Of a DNA stretch of 64,000 bases, positions 11,137 through 22,676 are shown one piece after another. Every line of letters starts with the position of its first letter. The stretch's first letter is position 1. The DNA lies in contig MU271154.1 in NCBI GenBank assembly GCA_021432605.1, forward strand, positions 624,192 through 688,191. Direction: 5' to 3'. This DNA comes from Coniochaeta sp. PMI_546 (lineage: Eukaryota; Ascomycota; Sordariomycetes; Coniochaetales; Coniochaetaceae). The notes under the pieces were generated by a model. It saw only the letters and a list, made by a program, of their open reading frames with translations, was not told the origin of the DNA and made no database searches. The translations under genes were made by a program, and so were the position numbers.

Positions 11137-14100
11137 ATGCTGGCTGCACGACAGCTCCTGGGCGTCGCCCGGGGCCGTGCTCTCGGCGCCGCAAGCATGG
11201 GCGTCCGTCGCATGGCGACCGTGACCGACTCTCCCCTGGACAAGAAGGTATGTTTTTTTTTGGGTGCTCAAGGTCGCGTGCTGAAAGGCTCTCGGCTCTT
11301 TGCTGACATGCGGCAATAAAACAGGTTAAGCAGAACAACTGGGAAGAGGGCAACTTCATCAACTACAAGAAGATGTCTGAGAACCTCGCCATTGTGCGCA
11401 GCCGTCTCAACCGCCCCTTCACATACGCCGAGAAGATTCTGTATTCCCATCTCGACGACCCTGAGGGTCAGGAGATCGAGCGCGGTGTCTCTTACCTCAG
11501 GCTGCGCCCGGATCGTGTTGCCTGCCAGGATGCCACCGCTCAGATGGCCATCCTCCAGTTCATGTCGGCCGGCATGCCCTCGGTCGCCAATCCTACCACT
11601 GTCCACTGCGATCATCTGATTGAGGCCCAAGTCGGCGGTGCCAAGGATCTCGAGCGCGCCGTCAGCATCAACAAGGAGGTCTACGACTTCCTTTCCAGCT
11701 CTTGCGCCAAGTACAACATCGGTTTCTGGAGGCCCGGCTCTGGTATCATTCACCAGATCCTTCTCGAGAACTACGCTTTCCCCGGTGGTCTCCTTATCGG
11801 CACTGATTCACACACTCCCAACGCTGGTGGTCTCGGAATGGCTGCCATTGGTAAGCTGTACTTGGTCACAGTTACGATTGTGGCAAGGCTAACATTTGCT
11901 TAGGTGTCGGTGGTGCCGATGCTGTCGATGTCATGGCCAACCTCCCCTGGGAGCTGAAGGCCCCCAAGGTCATTGGTGTCAAGCTGACGGGCAAGCTCTC
12001 TGGCTGGACTGCCCCTAAGGGTGAGTCCCCACTTTTAAACTGGCGTGCAGGGTTCGGGTTACTGACATGCGCTCTTAGACATTATCCTCAAGGTCGCTGG
12101 CATTCTAACAGTCAAGGTATGTGTGAACCGCGTCTGTGACCAGCCGAATGTTGCTAACACTTCTCAAAGGGTGGTACTGGCAGTATTGTTGAGTATCATG
12201 GTAAGTTGCCACTAGCACCACCGACAAGTCGCTCTGACGAGAGCGCCGCTCGCGACAACGTTTCATTCTTAGACACAATGGTCTTCTAACTCTTACACTG
12301 TTAGGCCCTGGTGTCGAGACCATCTCCGCGACAGGCATGGGAACTGTAAGTCTTTTAATCAACTTCCGCAATTTCCTGGATGGTCCGGGACCTCCAGATG
12401 GTGCATGAAAACACGTTCTGACAGTCGCTGACATTTTTCTTAATAGATTTGCAACATGGGCGCTGAAGTATGTTTGTCGGAAGTCTACTCCGCTGCTGGA
12501 TTCCACTGACGTCCATCTAGATCGGTGCGACAACCTCGCTATTCCCCTTCAACGACCGCATGTACGATTACCTCGCCAAGACCAAGCGCACAGAGATCGG
12601 TGACTTCGCTCGCACATATGCCAAGGAGCTCCGCGAGGACGAGGGTGCCGAGTACGACCAGCTGATCGAGATCAACCTGTCCGAGCTCGAGCCACACATC
12701 AACGGCCCGTTCACTCCCGATCTTGCTACCCCCATCTCCAAGTTCGCTCAGGCTGCCAAGGAGAACGGCTGGCCCGAGGAGCTCAAGGTCGGCTTGATCG
12801 GATCTTGCACCAACAGCTCGTACGAGGACATGACCCGAGCTGCTGCCATTGCTCGTGATGCTCTCAACCACGGTGTTAAGGCCAAGGCTGCTTTCTTCGT
12901 CACTCCCGGTTCAGAACAGGTACGTTGCGCCACCCTGAACCCTTTTCTTAGCCCACAACTGACCAACTCAGATCCGCGCTACCATTGCCCGTGACGGTCA
13001 ACTCCAGACCTTCGAGGAGTTCGGTGGTGTCGTTCTCGCAAACGCATGCGGTCCCTGCATCGGACAGTGGGACCGTAAGGATGTTAAGAAGGGCGAGGCC
13101 AACTCGATTCTTTCGTCCTACAACCGTAACTTCACTGGTCGCAACGACGGCAACCCGGCGACTCACTCCTTCGTCACCTCTCCTGATCTGACCGTCGCCC
13201 TGACCATTGCCGGCCGCCTCAGCTTCAACCCCCTGACCGACAAGCTGAAGGACAAGGATGGCAACGAGTTCCTCCTGTCTCCTCCCTCCGGTGACAGTCT
13301 TCCCCCTGCTGGATTCGACCCCGGTAACGACACCTACCAGGCTCCCCCCAAGGATCGTCACACCGTGGACGTCAAGGTCTCCCCATCATCTGACCGTCTC
13401 CAGCTCCTCCAGCCCTTCAACGCATGGGACGGCAAGGATTACACCGATATGCCCATCCTGATCAAGACTAAGGGCAAGACCACCACCGATCACATCTCTA
13501 TGGCCGGCCCTTGGTTGAAGTACCGTGGACATCTTGACAACATCTCCAACAACATGCTTATCGGTGCAATCAACGCCGAGAATGACGAAGCGAACAAGGT
13601 CAAGAACTTCACTACCGGCCAGTACGATGCTGTTCCCGCTGTTGCCCGTGACTACAAGAAGAAGGGCATCAAGTGGGTTGTCATCGGTGACTGGAACTAC
13701 GGCGAGGGTTCGTCCCGTGAGCATGCTGCTCTCGAACCCCGCCATCTCGGCGGTGTCGCCATCGTCACCCGCTCTTTTGCTCGTATCCACGAGACCAACT
13801 TGAAGAAGCAGGGCATGCTTCCCTTGACCTTCAGCGACCCAGCTGACTATGACAAGATCCCGACCGACGCCAAGGCATGTAGACTCCATCCTCAGTGACC
13901 ACGTGTGAGTGAATGCTAACCTTCACTCCAGGTTGACATCAAGTGCACCGAGCTCGCAGTCGGCAAGCCTGTCACCATGACTGTCCACCCCAAGGATGGC
14001 AAGCCTTTCGACATCCAGCTCTCCCACACCTTCAACGAACCACAGGTGAGTGTTCTACTGAAGACTAATGTAATACCGGTATATATTGCTAATTCTCTGG

Positions 14101-14220
14101 CTAGCTGAGTTGGTTCTACGCGGGCTCTGCCCTGAATGTTCGGAATTCCTCCCCTTTTTCTTCTCTTTCGGCACATGCTAATGTTCAATCTAGGCTATGG
14201 CGAAGGCCCACAAGGCCTGA
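11137..14220 (+). CDS. ACO1: mitochondrial aconitate hydratase
   Basis: TCA-cycle [4Fe-4S] enzyme that converts citrate to isocitrate in the mitochondrial matrix. I build 12 exons: 11137-11247, 11325-11850, 11904-12020, 12079-12116, 12170-12200, 12305-12345, 12447-12467, 12521-12919, 12972-13874, 13932-14045, 14105-14137 and 14194-14220. They give 786 aa, as expected. The Arg-rich presequence covers about residues 1-27. Substrate and cluster motifs include [36 protein letters not shown] (two cluster cysteines; the third is in GSCTN), [15 protein letters not shown] and [23 protein letters not shown]. The intron at 13875-13931 has a GC donor (GCATGT). The last two coding exons are 33 and 27 nt and encode [11 protein letters not shown] and AMAKAHKA, matching the known aconitase C-terminus. 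Confidence 0.95.
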
Positions 14221-15004
14221 ATGATGGAAGACGGAGTAGTGTCTTTTGTGAGATGAGGCGAGGAGGCGTAGAGAATGAGACTGATCATACTACGGGAAAG
14301 ATGAGCTCACTGGATGGAGAGGACCTGTCGTGTGTCGATGTGGTATGGAGAAGGGTCCCTGAGCTCGAAACGACTACCCTGGGTTCTGGCGTCCTTCGCA
14401 ATGTTTTCTAGTCTTCATGTACAAACGAATGCATTTCCATGATGTTAAAAGACTGCCTGTTATTGCCAATTGCTCTTCGGTACTCCTCTCCGACAGGTGG
14501 CTGGATGTGAAGAGGTACAAGGTGAAGATCACATACAGAACTGTACAAACAGGGAGACTATAGGATGGCAGGAGCTACAGGATAGGAAAAGAATAGTGCA
14601 TGATTACACGATCAAACGACCAAACGACGATACGAGTCAAAGGACGATCCGGTTAGGCGACGATTTGATGAGATGATGATACAATTATAACTATAAGAAC
14701 TGAAAGCTATATTTAACTATGCATTTTACGGAGCTTAGACTAGCATATTTGCATAAAATCGAGGCGATAAGATAACCTTAATTCCATGTAATAGCCGCAG
14801 CGACCCTGGTCCAGCTACGTACCTGGGAATTTCCAGTGTGGCAAGGCTGAGAAAGAACCTCGACGACCTCGGCCTGCAACACGAAACTTGGCTGCGCTCA
14901 CACGCTGTACTGGAGTCGGCGTTGATCTTGTTTTTACTGCTCACGGTTTCCATTCCATGAACACTATAGTCAGGTTGACACGCATCACACAGCGACATCG
15001 CGTC
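14221..15004. other. intergenic, ACO1 3' region and next promoter
   Basis: These 784 bp hold the aconitase 3' region followed by AT-rich sequence around 14640-14730. I see no gene. Confidence 0.45.
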
Positions 15005-16937
15005 ATGAGTCCTCCCAATGGCGGGCAGAATGGCTCTGCCCATGGTTACTACTCTGTACTCGGCAAACCAGCTGCTACGAGTGGAAACACACATACCATC
15101 ACGGCATTGAAGAGATGGTCTATCATAAACAAGCAGCTTCCAGGTATGTTCGCCTTTTGAACCTGGTCCCCAATGGAAGCGACGACGCCTAACATGATTT
15201 CAAGGTGTGAAACAGATCAAGGCGATACACGTCTACGACTTCGACAACACCCTCTTTAAAACGCCGCTTCCCAACCCGCAGATCTGGAACGGCCCGACAA
15301 TCGGCCAACTCTCCAATCCCGACATATTCACCAACGGCGGCTGGTGGCACGACTCGCGCATTCTAGCCGCCACCGGCGAAGGCCACGAAAAGGAAGAGCC
15401 TAGAGCTTGGGAAGGCTGGTGGAACGAGAAGATCGTCGAGCTTGTCCGGCTCAGCGAAGAGCAACCCGACGCCCTCACAGTCTTGCTGACTGGCCGGTCG
15501 GAGTCTGGCTTTGGCGAGCTTATCAAGCGCATGGTGACGGCCAAGAAGCTCAACTTCGATCTCATCTCCCTCAAGCCTGCTGTCGGCCCCAACAACGAGC
15601 GCTTCTCAAACACCATGCACTTCAAGCAGATGTTTCTGAAGGCGCTGATGGAGACGTATAAGCACGCGGAGGAGATCCGCATCTACGAGGATCGTGTCAG
15701 GCACGTCAAGGGTTTCCGTGACTTCCTGGTGGAGTACAACCAGGTCCAGAATGGTATCGGAGGCAGACCGACCCGGGGCCCGATAACCGGCGAGGTGATA
15801 ATGGTTCCCGACCAGGCGACGACGCTGGACCCCGTCGCTGAGGTTGCCGAGGTGCAGCACCTCATTAACGAGCACAACGAGCATGTCACAAAGAAGAATA
15901 TGCCTGGCCAACGGCTGACAATCAAGAAAACGATCTTCTACACGGGCTACCTGATCGACTCGGCCGATTCACAACGTCTTCTCACCCTTGCGCAGATCCC
16001 TGCGGCGCTGAAGAACGACGAGCTCAAGTACCATGCCAACAACATAATGATCACACCCAAGTCCTGTCCTCCCCAGATCCTGAAAAAGGTCGGCGGTATG
16101 GGCGCCAAGATGACATGGGAGGTAACCGGCACGGCTTGCTTCGAAAACAGCATTTGGGCCGCATCCGTTCAGCCTGTTCCCCCGACGGCAAAATACCACA
16201 CCGATAACCCATCCCCCTTCGTCGTGCTTGCGCTGCGGAGGGGCGCCAGGCCGATCGATGCTACGAGGATACAGAACTGGCAGCCCGTGCCGCCCGATAA
16301 AGCTTTCGTGTTCGAGACCGTCGTGAGAGAAAAACTGCTCTTGAGGATCGAGCGGGAGGATCCGACTGAATCGCCGTATGAGAGCTTGTTTGTGAATAAG
16401 ACGGGCAAGAGGAAACATGAGGATCAGGATGGATATGGCCGTGGAGGTCACGGCGGGCCGGGTGCGGAGGGGCGAAGACATTACCACACTGGTCGCGGCG
16501 GAGCGGGTCAAGGGCAGTTTCGCGGTGGACGAGGTGGTGGCGGACGAGGCAACTTTAGAGGAGGCCGCGGGGGTGCGCCTAAGGGGCCGCGAGGTGGAAG
16601 GGGAGGGGGTCATCATTACAAGAGCCTTGATGATGCCGTTGCGAAGGAGAACCAGGGCGGGTTCAAGCAGCAGGTGTCTTATGAAGACTATCCGCCGCTA
16701 CCGCAACAAGGACAGCAGCAACAGCAACCACAGATCCCGCAGGGCCCGGCGGCGTTTTACAATCAGCAGCAACAGGCTCAGTATCAAGCGCCATATCAGC
16801 AACAACAGCCGCAGTATGGCGGTTGGCAGGCACCACAACAAGGTGGCCCGCCACCACAGCAGCAGCAGGGCCAGGGTAGACCCTCGGGAGGGGCAGGGTT
16901 TGGTGCTGGTGGACCGGACATCCAGAACTACTACTAA
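15005..16937 (+). CDS. HAD 'Swiss army knife' RNA-repair-like protein with RGG and Gln/Pro tail
   Basis: Exons are 15005-15143 and 15205-16937, giving 623 aa. After a 46-residue leader the protein has a HAD-superfamily domain of the SAK/RNA-repair-like type (Pfam HAD_SAK_1). It shows the nucleophile motif HVYDFDNTLF (about residues 53-62), the second motif VLLTGRSES, and a third region with RIYEDRVRHV giving the acidic residues. The middle (about residues 240-420) matches the rest of that family. The C-terminus holds RGG/GRGG repeats (about residues 415-485), typical of RNA binding, then a Gln/Pro-rich tail ending DIQNYY. Role in RNA end processing is inferred from the family name; experimental function is unknown to me. 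The start uses the first ATG in the exon that splices cleanly as QLP-G-VKQI. Confidence 0.85.
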
Positions 16938-17657
16938 GCACTGGGTGGAAGGTGTGATTGGAGGTCAACAGCAGCAATGCGATGCTAGGCAGGCACCGCA
17001 ACAGCGATAGCATCAGCAACAGAGTGCTCTTATGGGAGGATCTGTGCGTGGTTCTGCACGGCCGGATGTTCAACATCGGGTTTTGGTGAATAATGATTCT
17101 GAGTGTCAACAGGCGCAATATCTCATTAGCACCAGGCACAAAACGCCACGACCGAAAAGATAGCGGGAGTCGGAGGATAATGGTAAGAACTTGGGCAAGC
17201 TCAGCACGCGAGGAGACGGATCAAGTGCTATCCACTACTGCTCGGGGGGTTGTTGACTTATTCCGATGGCACTCAGGGCCTTGGAATTGCAGACGTTATA
17301 GCTAGGTCTCTCGTATAGGGCTTCTGTATCGAAGGCTCGAGGTGTGGATTCTCTGTATATTTAGCGTCGCGCTTTGCTTTTTACCTGTGCCACTCGGGGT
17401 ATGAATGGGTTATGGTATAGCCAATGGCATTTCGATTTCGAGCATTTAGATAGCAAAACGAGCTCATCAGCTGTGTTTCCTCGTTCCCTTTGTGGAGTTG
17501 TGATACGTGGACACGATTGCCGAGGATTCTTCTGGTAAAGCCAGGCATTGTGAATTTGAACATTATGCACACGCTGCCCAAAAATTCAACTCGCAATGAC
17601 AATATACCTAGCATGATTGTTGAAATGTTTTGGAAGGAAGGAAAAAGCAAAATGAAA
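16938..17657. other. 3' region of HAD gene to tRNA-Ser
   Basis: Just after the stop, the sequence stays CAG/CAA-rich to about 17022 in another frame. The rest, to the tRNA, shows no gene. T runs (on the minus strand) near 17632-17656 are candidate Pol III terminators for the tRNA. Confidence 0.45.
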
Positions 17658-17751
17658 CGTCGTGAGCAGGATTTGAACCTACGCAGGCGAACCCATGAGA
17701 TATCGAATTAACTATTCAAGTCTCACTCCTTAACCACTCGGACATCACGAC
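17658..17751 (-). tRNA. tRNA-Ser(UGA) with a 13-nt intron
   Basis: On the minus strand a full serine tRNA folds: acceptor stem GTCGTGA/TCACGAC (7 perfect pairs), discriminator G, A box TGTCCGAGTGGTTAAGG, and B box GGTTCAAATCC. The anticodon stem TGAGA/TCTCA closes a loop CTTGAA...A with anticodon TGA. A 13-nt intron sits after position 37, the standard site. The long variable arm (TGGGTTCGCCTGCG) confirms a class II Ser tRNA. T runs follow downstream. Confidence 0.93.
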
Positions 17752-17968
17752 CGTCGATTTATGATAAGCGGGCCGCTATTTCTGTATTCTATAGCAATCA
17801 CCTCAACAGAATGTGGCGGTGCATACCTCCACTGAAATATTTCTTCATGCCAACGACAATCATATCCTGTCGGCTAATTTTCAGGCTCTCATAAAAGTAT
17901 CTTTTTCAAAGACATCATTCCATCAACTGTTCCTCATTACTTGTTCAACATTTTGACTAGTAAGCAAG

Positions 17969-18202
17969 ATGTCATCCAAGTCAGACTCCGAAATCGCGGC
18001 CGAGTTCCAGGCCTACTACCTCCAGCGGGCGACAAAGGAACTCGCCGAGGACCTGGACAGGGTCCGCAACGCCGATGACTTCAAGAACGACGCTATTCCA
18101 CTGCTCATCCACGCGCTACAGCAGGGTACAAGTATGTTCTCGGTTGAGGATAAACGAAGGATCGTGGCTGGTTCCAAGACGGTGTCGGAGGATGGCAATT
18201 GA
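17969..18202 (+). CDS. small RSA3-domain protein (ribosome assembly protein 3-like)
   Basis: A single 77-codon reading frame that is nearly all one domain. The segment FQAYYLQRATKELAEDLD...ADDFKNDAIPLLIHALQQGTSMFS resembles the C-terminal domain of Rsa3, a nucleolar factor of early 60S assembly. Yeast Rsa3 also has an acidic N-terminal part that is missing here; I found no upstream exon in the 217 bp between the tRNA and this ATG. The ATG is preceded by an A-rich context (AGCAAG). It is either a minimal Rsa3 or a separate fungal mini-protein of that fold. Confidence 0.7.
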   Translation: MSSKSDSEIAAEFQAYYLQRATKELAEDLDRVRNADDFKNDAIPLLIHALQQGTSMFSVEDKRRIVAGSKTVSEDGN

Positions 18203-19621
18203 AGGACTGCAATTGAGCCATTCAATTTGACCTCAGCCACTGGTCAGTGCAACAATAGCTTGGCCGTAGGCATTCTACCCACATTGCCGTCACCAATATC
18301 ACAGCTTGGCAGTCGGCATCTCTGGCGGCGAAATTATTACCTCGTACACCATGGGCAAGATGGAAGAGCAAGGATGTTCAGTACGCGGGCGAGGAAAGGC
18401 CATGTCGTCACCTCAGGCCGGTATGCGTACGGAAGATGGATTACGCGAAAAATCTGTGATGGGACTTGACAGATGGCCACTGTCAAGCTCCTTCCAACCA
18501 GCTGGTATAGCTCTTTTGTACGCTTCCTTCACAAATGCCTTACGTGTTGTGCATCTTCATCTGACTATTGAGACAGAAATATTGACTCATTGGCAAGGTC
18601 TGGAAGGTCTTTTGCATGGTTGTCAGGATGTGGCAGGGACCGCGAGAAAGCAGCATGGCTTGCAGGGTGCGCGCCCACAGGTCGCGAATAGTCAAACTCA
18701 ATCATTCAATCCCGCTCTTTGGGCTTTAACAAAACCTGACGACCTGACGATATCAGATGCTCAATCTTCGATAGTCACCGCCTCGGCTCGGTGCTCTTGC
18801 CCCATTCTCTGCGTGTAAACGGCAACACGCATGTCCCTGCCTCATTGTAACCCTGACCCCTCAGACACCCTCTCGATGACATGCACCCCGGAACCCCAGA
18901 TTTTGACCTCTTCTGGGGGTGCACGATGGTACACTAGGATCTAAGCAGGTCAACTACCGAGATCTATCGTTTTTAGCTTACCGGGAACGCCTGAGCAAGC
19001 ACGCGAGGAGGGGCCTTTCCCGGTTCCTTACAACACCCTGGTCACCACTGATACCCCTGACCTTGTGGTTATGTCGTGTGTTATACACCTGTCATTGGCA
19101 GCGCTTCCCCCTTCACCTTGAATCATACTTGAGGACTTGACTATGATGGCTCCCTAAGCGAGAGGTCTTTTAGGAAAGGAACCCGGGGTGCTCAACGCCG
19201 CACCTTGAGGCTCGGGGAGTCTGAACTCCTGCCGATTCGTGGAAACTGTACGCGTAGTCTCTCAATGCCTCTCAAGGTGGTACCACATGCCCCAAGTTGC
19301 ATCTCAACCCTCATATTGCTACGCCTATAATCACCTCTTACGTATGTACTTCGTTCGGCTTGGAGTATGGGATCAAGAAGGGAGGATATTCGGCTTCATG
19401 TGATATCCCGGCAGCAAACGCGCATGGCTTCCTTCTCGGCGTCGACGCTTGGCTCTGAGAAGTTCGCGGAAGGAAAGAGCAGAGGTGTAAAGGGACCAGA
19501 GTCTGATCTGGTCTATAAAAGTCGGGGACATGCCCTCCATCAGTCAACCTTCGTCAACGACCACAACTCATCAGACTACAAAAAACCATTGCTCAAGTCC
19601 ATTCACATTTCCACATCCAGA
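18203..19621. other. intergenic, no gene seen
   Basis: This 1.4 kb stretch has only short overlapping frames without recognisable motifs. The last 110 bases are the core promoter of the CFEM gene. Confidence 0.45.
19514..19520 (+). promoter_or_regulatory. TATA box of the CFEM gene
   Basis: TATAAAA, 102 nt before the ATG, followed by a leader rich in CA and CT. A good consensus TATA at a typical distance. Confidence 0.55.
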
Positions 19622-20015
19622 ATGCAGTTCAAAATCACCATCATTGCTATGCTCGCCAGCCTCTGCGCGGCTCAGGATCTTTCGGGTCTCCCTGCTTGCT
19701 CGGTTAGGACCACTTCACACCCTATAAGTTGAGATGTGCTAGTGGCTGACGGAACTAGCAACCATGCTTCATCAACGCCTTTCCCGACTCCGGGTGTTCA
19801 GACCCCACAGACTATGCTTGCCTCTGCGCCTCGAGCACCTTCAACAATGAGGTGACCCTCTGCACTCTGGGAGCATGTGGCGCTGCTGATCAGTAAGTGC
19901 CTTCTGCTTCTGCTGGCCGTAAGCTGTTAGAGTTAAGATACTAAAGGGCGAACACAGGATCGCGACTATCACCTGGGCTCAGGCTACTTGCGAAGCCGCT
20001 GGAGTTCCTCTCTGA
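19622..20015 (+). CDS. small secreted CFEM-domain protein
   Basis: Exons are 19622-19702, 19759-19892 and 19958-20015, giving 90 aa. A signal peptide (MQFKITIIAMLASLCAAQ) is followed by a complete fungal-specific CFEM domain with all eight cysteines in order (ACSQPC, GC, ACLC, LC, AC, TC). The Asp of the PTDYACLC block is the residue that coordinates heme in Candida CFEM proteins. There is no GPI-attachment tail: the protein ends right after the domain (AAGVPL), so it should be freely secreted. Such proteins act in heme/iron uptake or as plant- or host-facing effectors; which applies is not shown by sequence. Intron 1 uses a less common GTTAGG donor. Confidence 0.9.
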
Positions 20016-20490
20016 TAACATAGCAAGAAGGCTTCGACCGGAAAATCCTGACCCTGCCGAAGTAAAAGAATGGATCAAAGATCCGGCAGTGGTGGCATGC
20101 GCGCGGTTCAGGGTCTCCTGCTGCCAGCACGGTTGTCTCGGAGGGTCGATGCCTCTTTGCACGGGATCAGCACTGGTACTTGGACCAATCAAATTTGATA
20201 GCTTAGCACTCAAATGGAAGAACTATAACTGCCCCAGTTCAGATGTACCAGGTCCTGGTTTTATTCTATCACCTCCATTCCGAGTGGTGATCTGCGTACA
20301 AGCCACAGATGCAAGTCGTGGCTGACGGCTATTGCGTTCTCATGACGTCAAGCCTCCTTAAGGTCTCGAATCACCACGTCTCGCAAGGTCTCCTGAGCAG
20401 TTATGGGGCTGAGAATAACAATCTGAGAGTACATCTACCAATATCAAGCACCACTTTGCAAAGTCCCGCCAGCGCGTGTTGCAGCCAAAA
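20016..20490. other. intergenic CFEM to Hva1-TUDOR gene
   Basis: These 475 bp show no coding potential beyond short frames. They must hold the promoter of the next gene; I see no TATA box close to its ATG. Confidence 0.4.
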
Positions 20491-20768
20491 ATGCCAAACG
20501 ACATAAAGGATAAGAACGGGGTGCCCATCAAAGAGGGCGAGGAGGTCTTCACCAAGATCCGGGGTGGTACACACACGGGCATAGTCGAGAAGATCGTGAC
20601 GACGAAAGAAGAGGCTGAGAAGGAAGGTGTCAAGAATCCACCAAAGGTGAGTCGCTCCTCCATCAATGTAGACATGGCACTCACCGGACTACGCCCAAGG
20701 TTCTCTACACGGACCAGCATGGTCACCATGTCAGTCACAACCCTGGGACGCTTCAGCATACTGAGTAA
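20491..20768 (+). CDS. Hva1-TUDOR domain mini-protein
   Basis: Exons are 20491-20646 and 20700-20768, giving 74 aa. The protein is one hypervirulence-associated TUDOR domain (Pfam Hva1_TUDOR): GEEVFTKIRGGTHTGIVEKIV forms the first strands and VLYTDQHGHHVSHNPGTL the second half, with the family's HG.HV.HNP pattern. Function is unknown beyond the fold; proteins of this type are common in bacteria and fungi. The start is the ATG directly before PNDIKDKNG. An intron (20647-20699) joins NPPK to VLYTDQ. Confidence 0.85.
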
Positions 20769-22522
20769 GGATGTTCGGAATTTACGATGGGAACATCGAC
20801 AGATGGAAGATGGAAATATCGTCCAGTCGGGTAATCTTAGGGTGTATGAGCCAAGAAGCAGCTGGGTTGTAAAATGTGTCTTAGGTGGTACAAATTATAA
20901 TTCTCAATACACATTTGCCAACTGACAGATGAATCTCACCGTCATAATTGTCGGGCCAAGTTGATCGTCACAAAGCTTTCAGTGCCATGCAATCAACATT
21001 GGTCACCTGTGAGTTCCCGGATACTTGACCAAGTGTTCCCTGCAGTACAGCAGAGCCTCTGACAAAACAAGTCACGCACTGGATTTGTTCGTATCCATTA
21101 TCTCGCTTGAAACATCCTGCATACATCAGCCTGACTTTTAGCCAATTCGCCTTCGAGAATAATGCTGGGGTTCAGCTGGCGTTCCCAGGTTGCTCCTTGC
21201 CTCGTGGACTGTTTTTTTGGGACTCGATATCGCAGCACTAAAAGAAAGCGGGGCCAACGAGAGCTGTGCTGTGCCGCCGCAGCTTGGAACGACTGTGCCG
21301 CTTGTCTCACTTCCCAACAACGGCAACCAAGCATACTGGTCATGTACGGAGAAGCAGAAGGTCCTGGCTCAGATGGCAATCCTCCGGGAGCGCCATGGTG
21401 TCATGGACCTGGATTGGAGTTTATCCTTCAGCAGCCACTTTTGCCAGCCAAGACGGCCTGACAGGACCGACACGTCCAGTTTAGCATCAGCGTTGGCATC
21501 TCGCCATAGGAGCCACATGCGAGCCCAGGAACGTCTCTGCTTGAATCGAGCGGCTTTGGTTTGAACCGATGATAATCTGTGCAGTGATAACAGCTGCAGG
21601 AAGGCCGGTTTCGCATGGGAGGCACGATGGAGCGTATCGAACATGTTCCTTTTCGTCCAATCTTGTCGTGCTTGTACCGCTCCTTTTTTCACGAGACATG
21701 CGGTTCATGCGGCAATTGGGCAGGAAGAGAAGCCGCATCGCCAAGTTCGTGAAACCGCCTCGCGTCATGTCTCTTTCCTTCAGTGTAATCTTCAGGACCT
21801 GGTGTCTTGGATTGAATGTGCGGCCTGGAGTCCGTTGTGGCGTTTTTGTTCGGCCCAAGGCTCTCCTTGGGCAGCAAAATTGTCAAGCCAGTGGCTCTTA
21901 GGAGTCGTTCCCAATTCCTGTCCGCACCACATCATGCATACACCTTGTCCGGCACAACGGCTTCGGTTCGAGAGCAAAGCCGATTTCCAGTCACATCTTG
22001 CGCGCCTTGCTTTCCTCTATCATGTGGTGTACCATCCCGGATCTCTGAACACCAGGGATAGGGGATATCCTTGCAGGAACCCTAATATTGCCCATTGCTG
22101 ATGTTAGGACACAGCCGGCGAGGTCGGGATAGCGTCACCAGAAGCACCATTGTCTAGACAAACTCGTCGCAGGCAGGACGCCGTTGCGCGTAATATTGAC
22201 TCGAGGGCCGTTGGCCGCTGGCCAAGACATGGAATCGGCCATGACCTGATGGCTCATTGCATGGGTGTGTCCCAGCGAGACGCAGAGGAGATCCATGGGA
22301 AGTGCCGGCCTAACAACTCTTCTTACTATCGAAGCGTCAACTGTCTCTAATTTCATCCAGTTGCCTCTCAGCTCTCCTGGACCAGACTATCATGGTCAGC
22401 AACGAGTGGAGCTGCATCGAGGTATAAACACACTTGCCTTCCACTGACGAGATAGTCTTCCTCGACTTCCCTCCCCATCCGATCTTGTCTCTTCAGTCCC
22501 GTGACAGCTCATTACTCAGACA
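20769..22522. other. intergenic, no recognised gene
   Basis: This 1.75 kb stretch contains overlapping frames up to about 150 codons on both strands, but none starts with a convincing ATG and none shows a family motif. The end holds the promoter of a possible peptide gene. Confidence 0.4.
22423..22428 (+). promoter_or_regulatory. TATA-like box of the 22523 peptide gene
   Basis: TATAAA, 100 nt before an ATG, with a CT-rich leader between. Arrangement matches fungal core promoters. Confidence 0.4.
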
Positions 22523-22676
22523 ATGACCTACACCGGAGAAGGCAACTCAGTCAATGGGAGCCAAGCTCCAAAACCTCAGCCACACCCTAAACCACATCCA
22601 GTCGACCCTGTGAGACACCTCAGAGCATAGTTCACCCTGTCCTTCTTGCTAACAGATCCAGTTTCCGGGCAGTTGA
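22523..22676 (+). CDS. possible 35-residue Pro/His-rich peptide
   Basis: A candidate small gene: exon 1 22523-22609 and exon 2 22656-22676, joined over a 46-nt intron (GTGAGA donor, GCTAACAG acceptor), giving 35 aa. The peptide begins MTYTGEGNSVNG, has a PKPQPHPKPHP core and ends PIQFPGS. If unspliced, it stops seven codons later. No secretion signal and no family that I recognise. Support comes from the TATA-CT-rich leader-ATG layout and the intron signals, not from homology. Confidence 0.3.

Noticed and set aside
21190-21564. 124-codon frame between the Hva1-TUDOR gene and the peptide candidate
   Set aside because: It begins with TTG rather than ATG and shows no recognisable motif.
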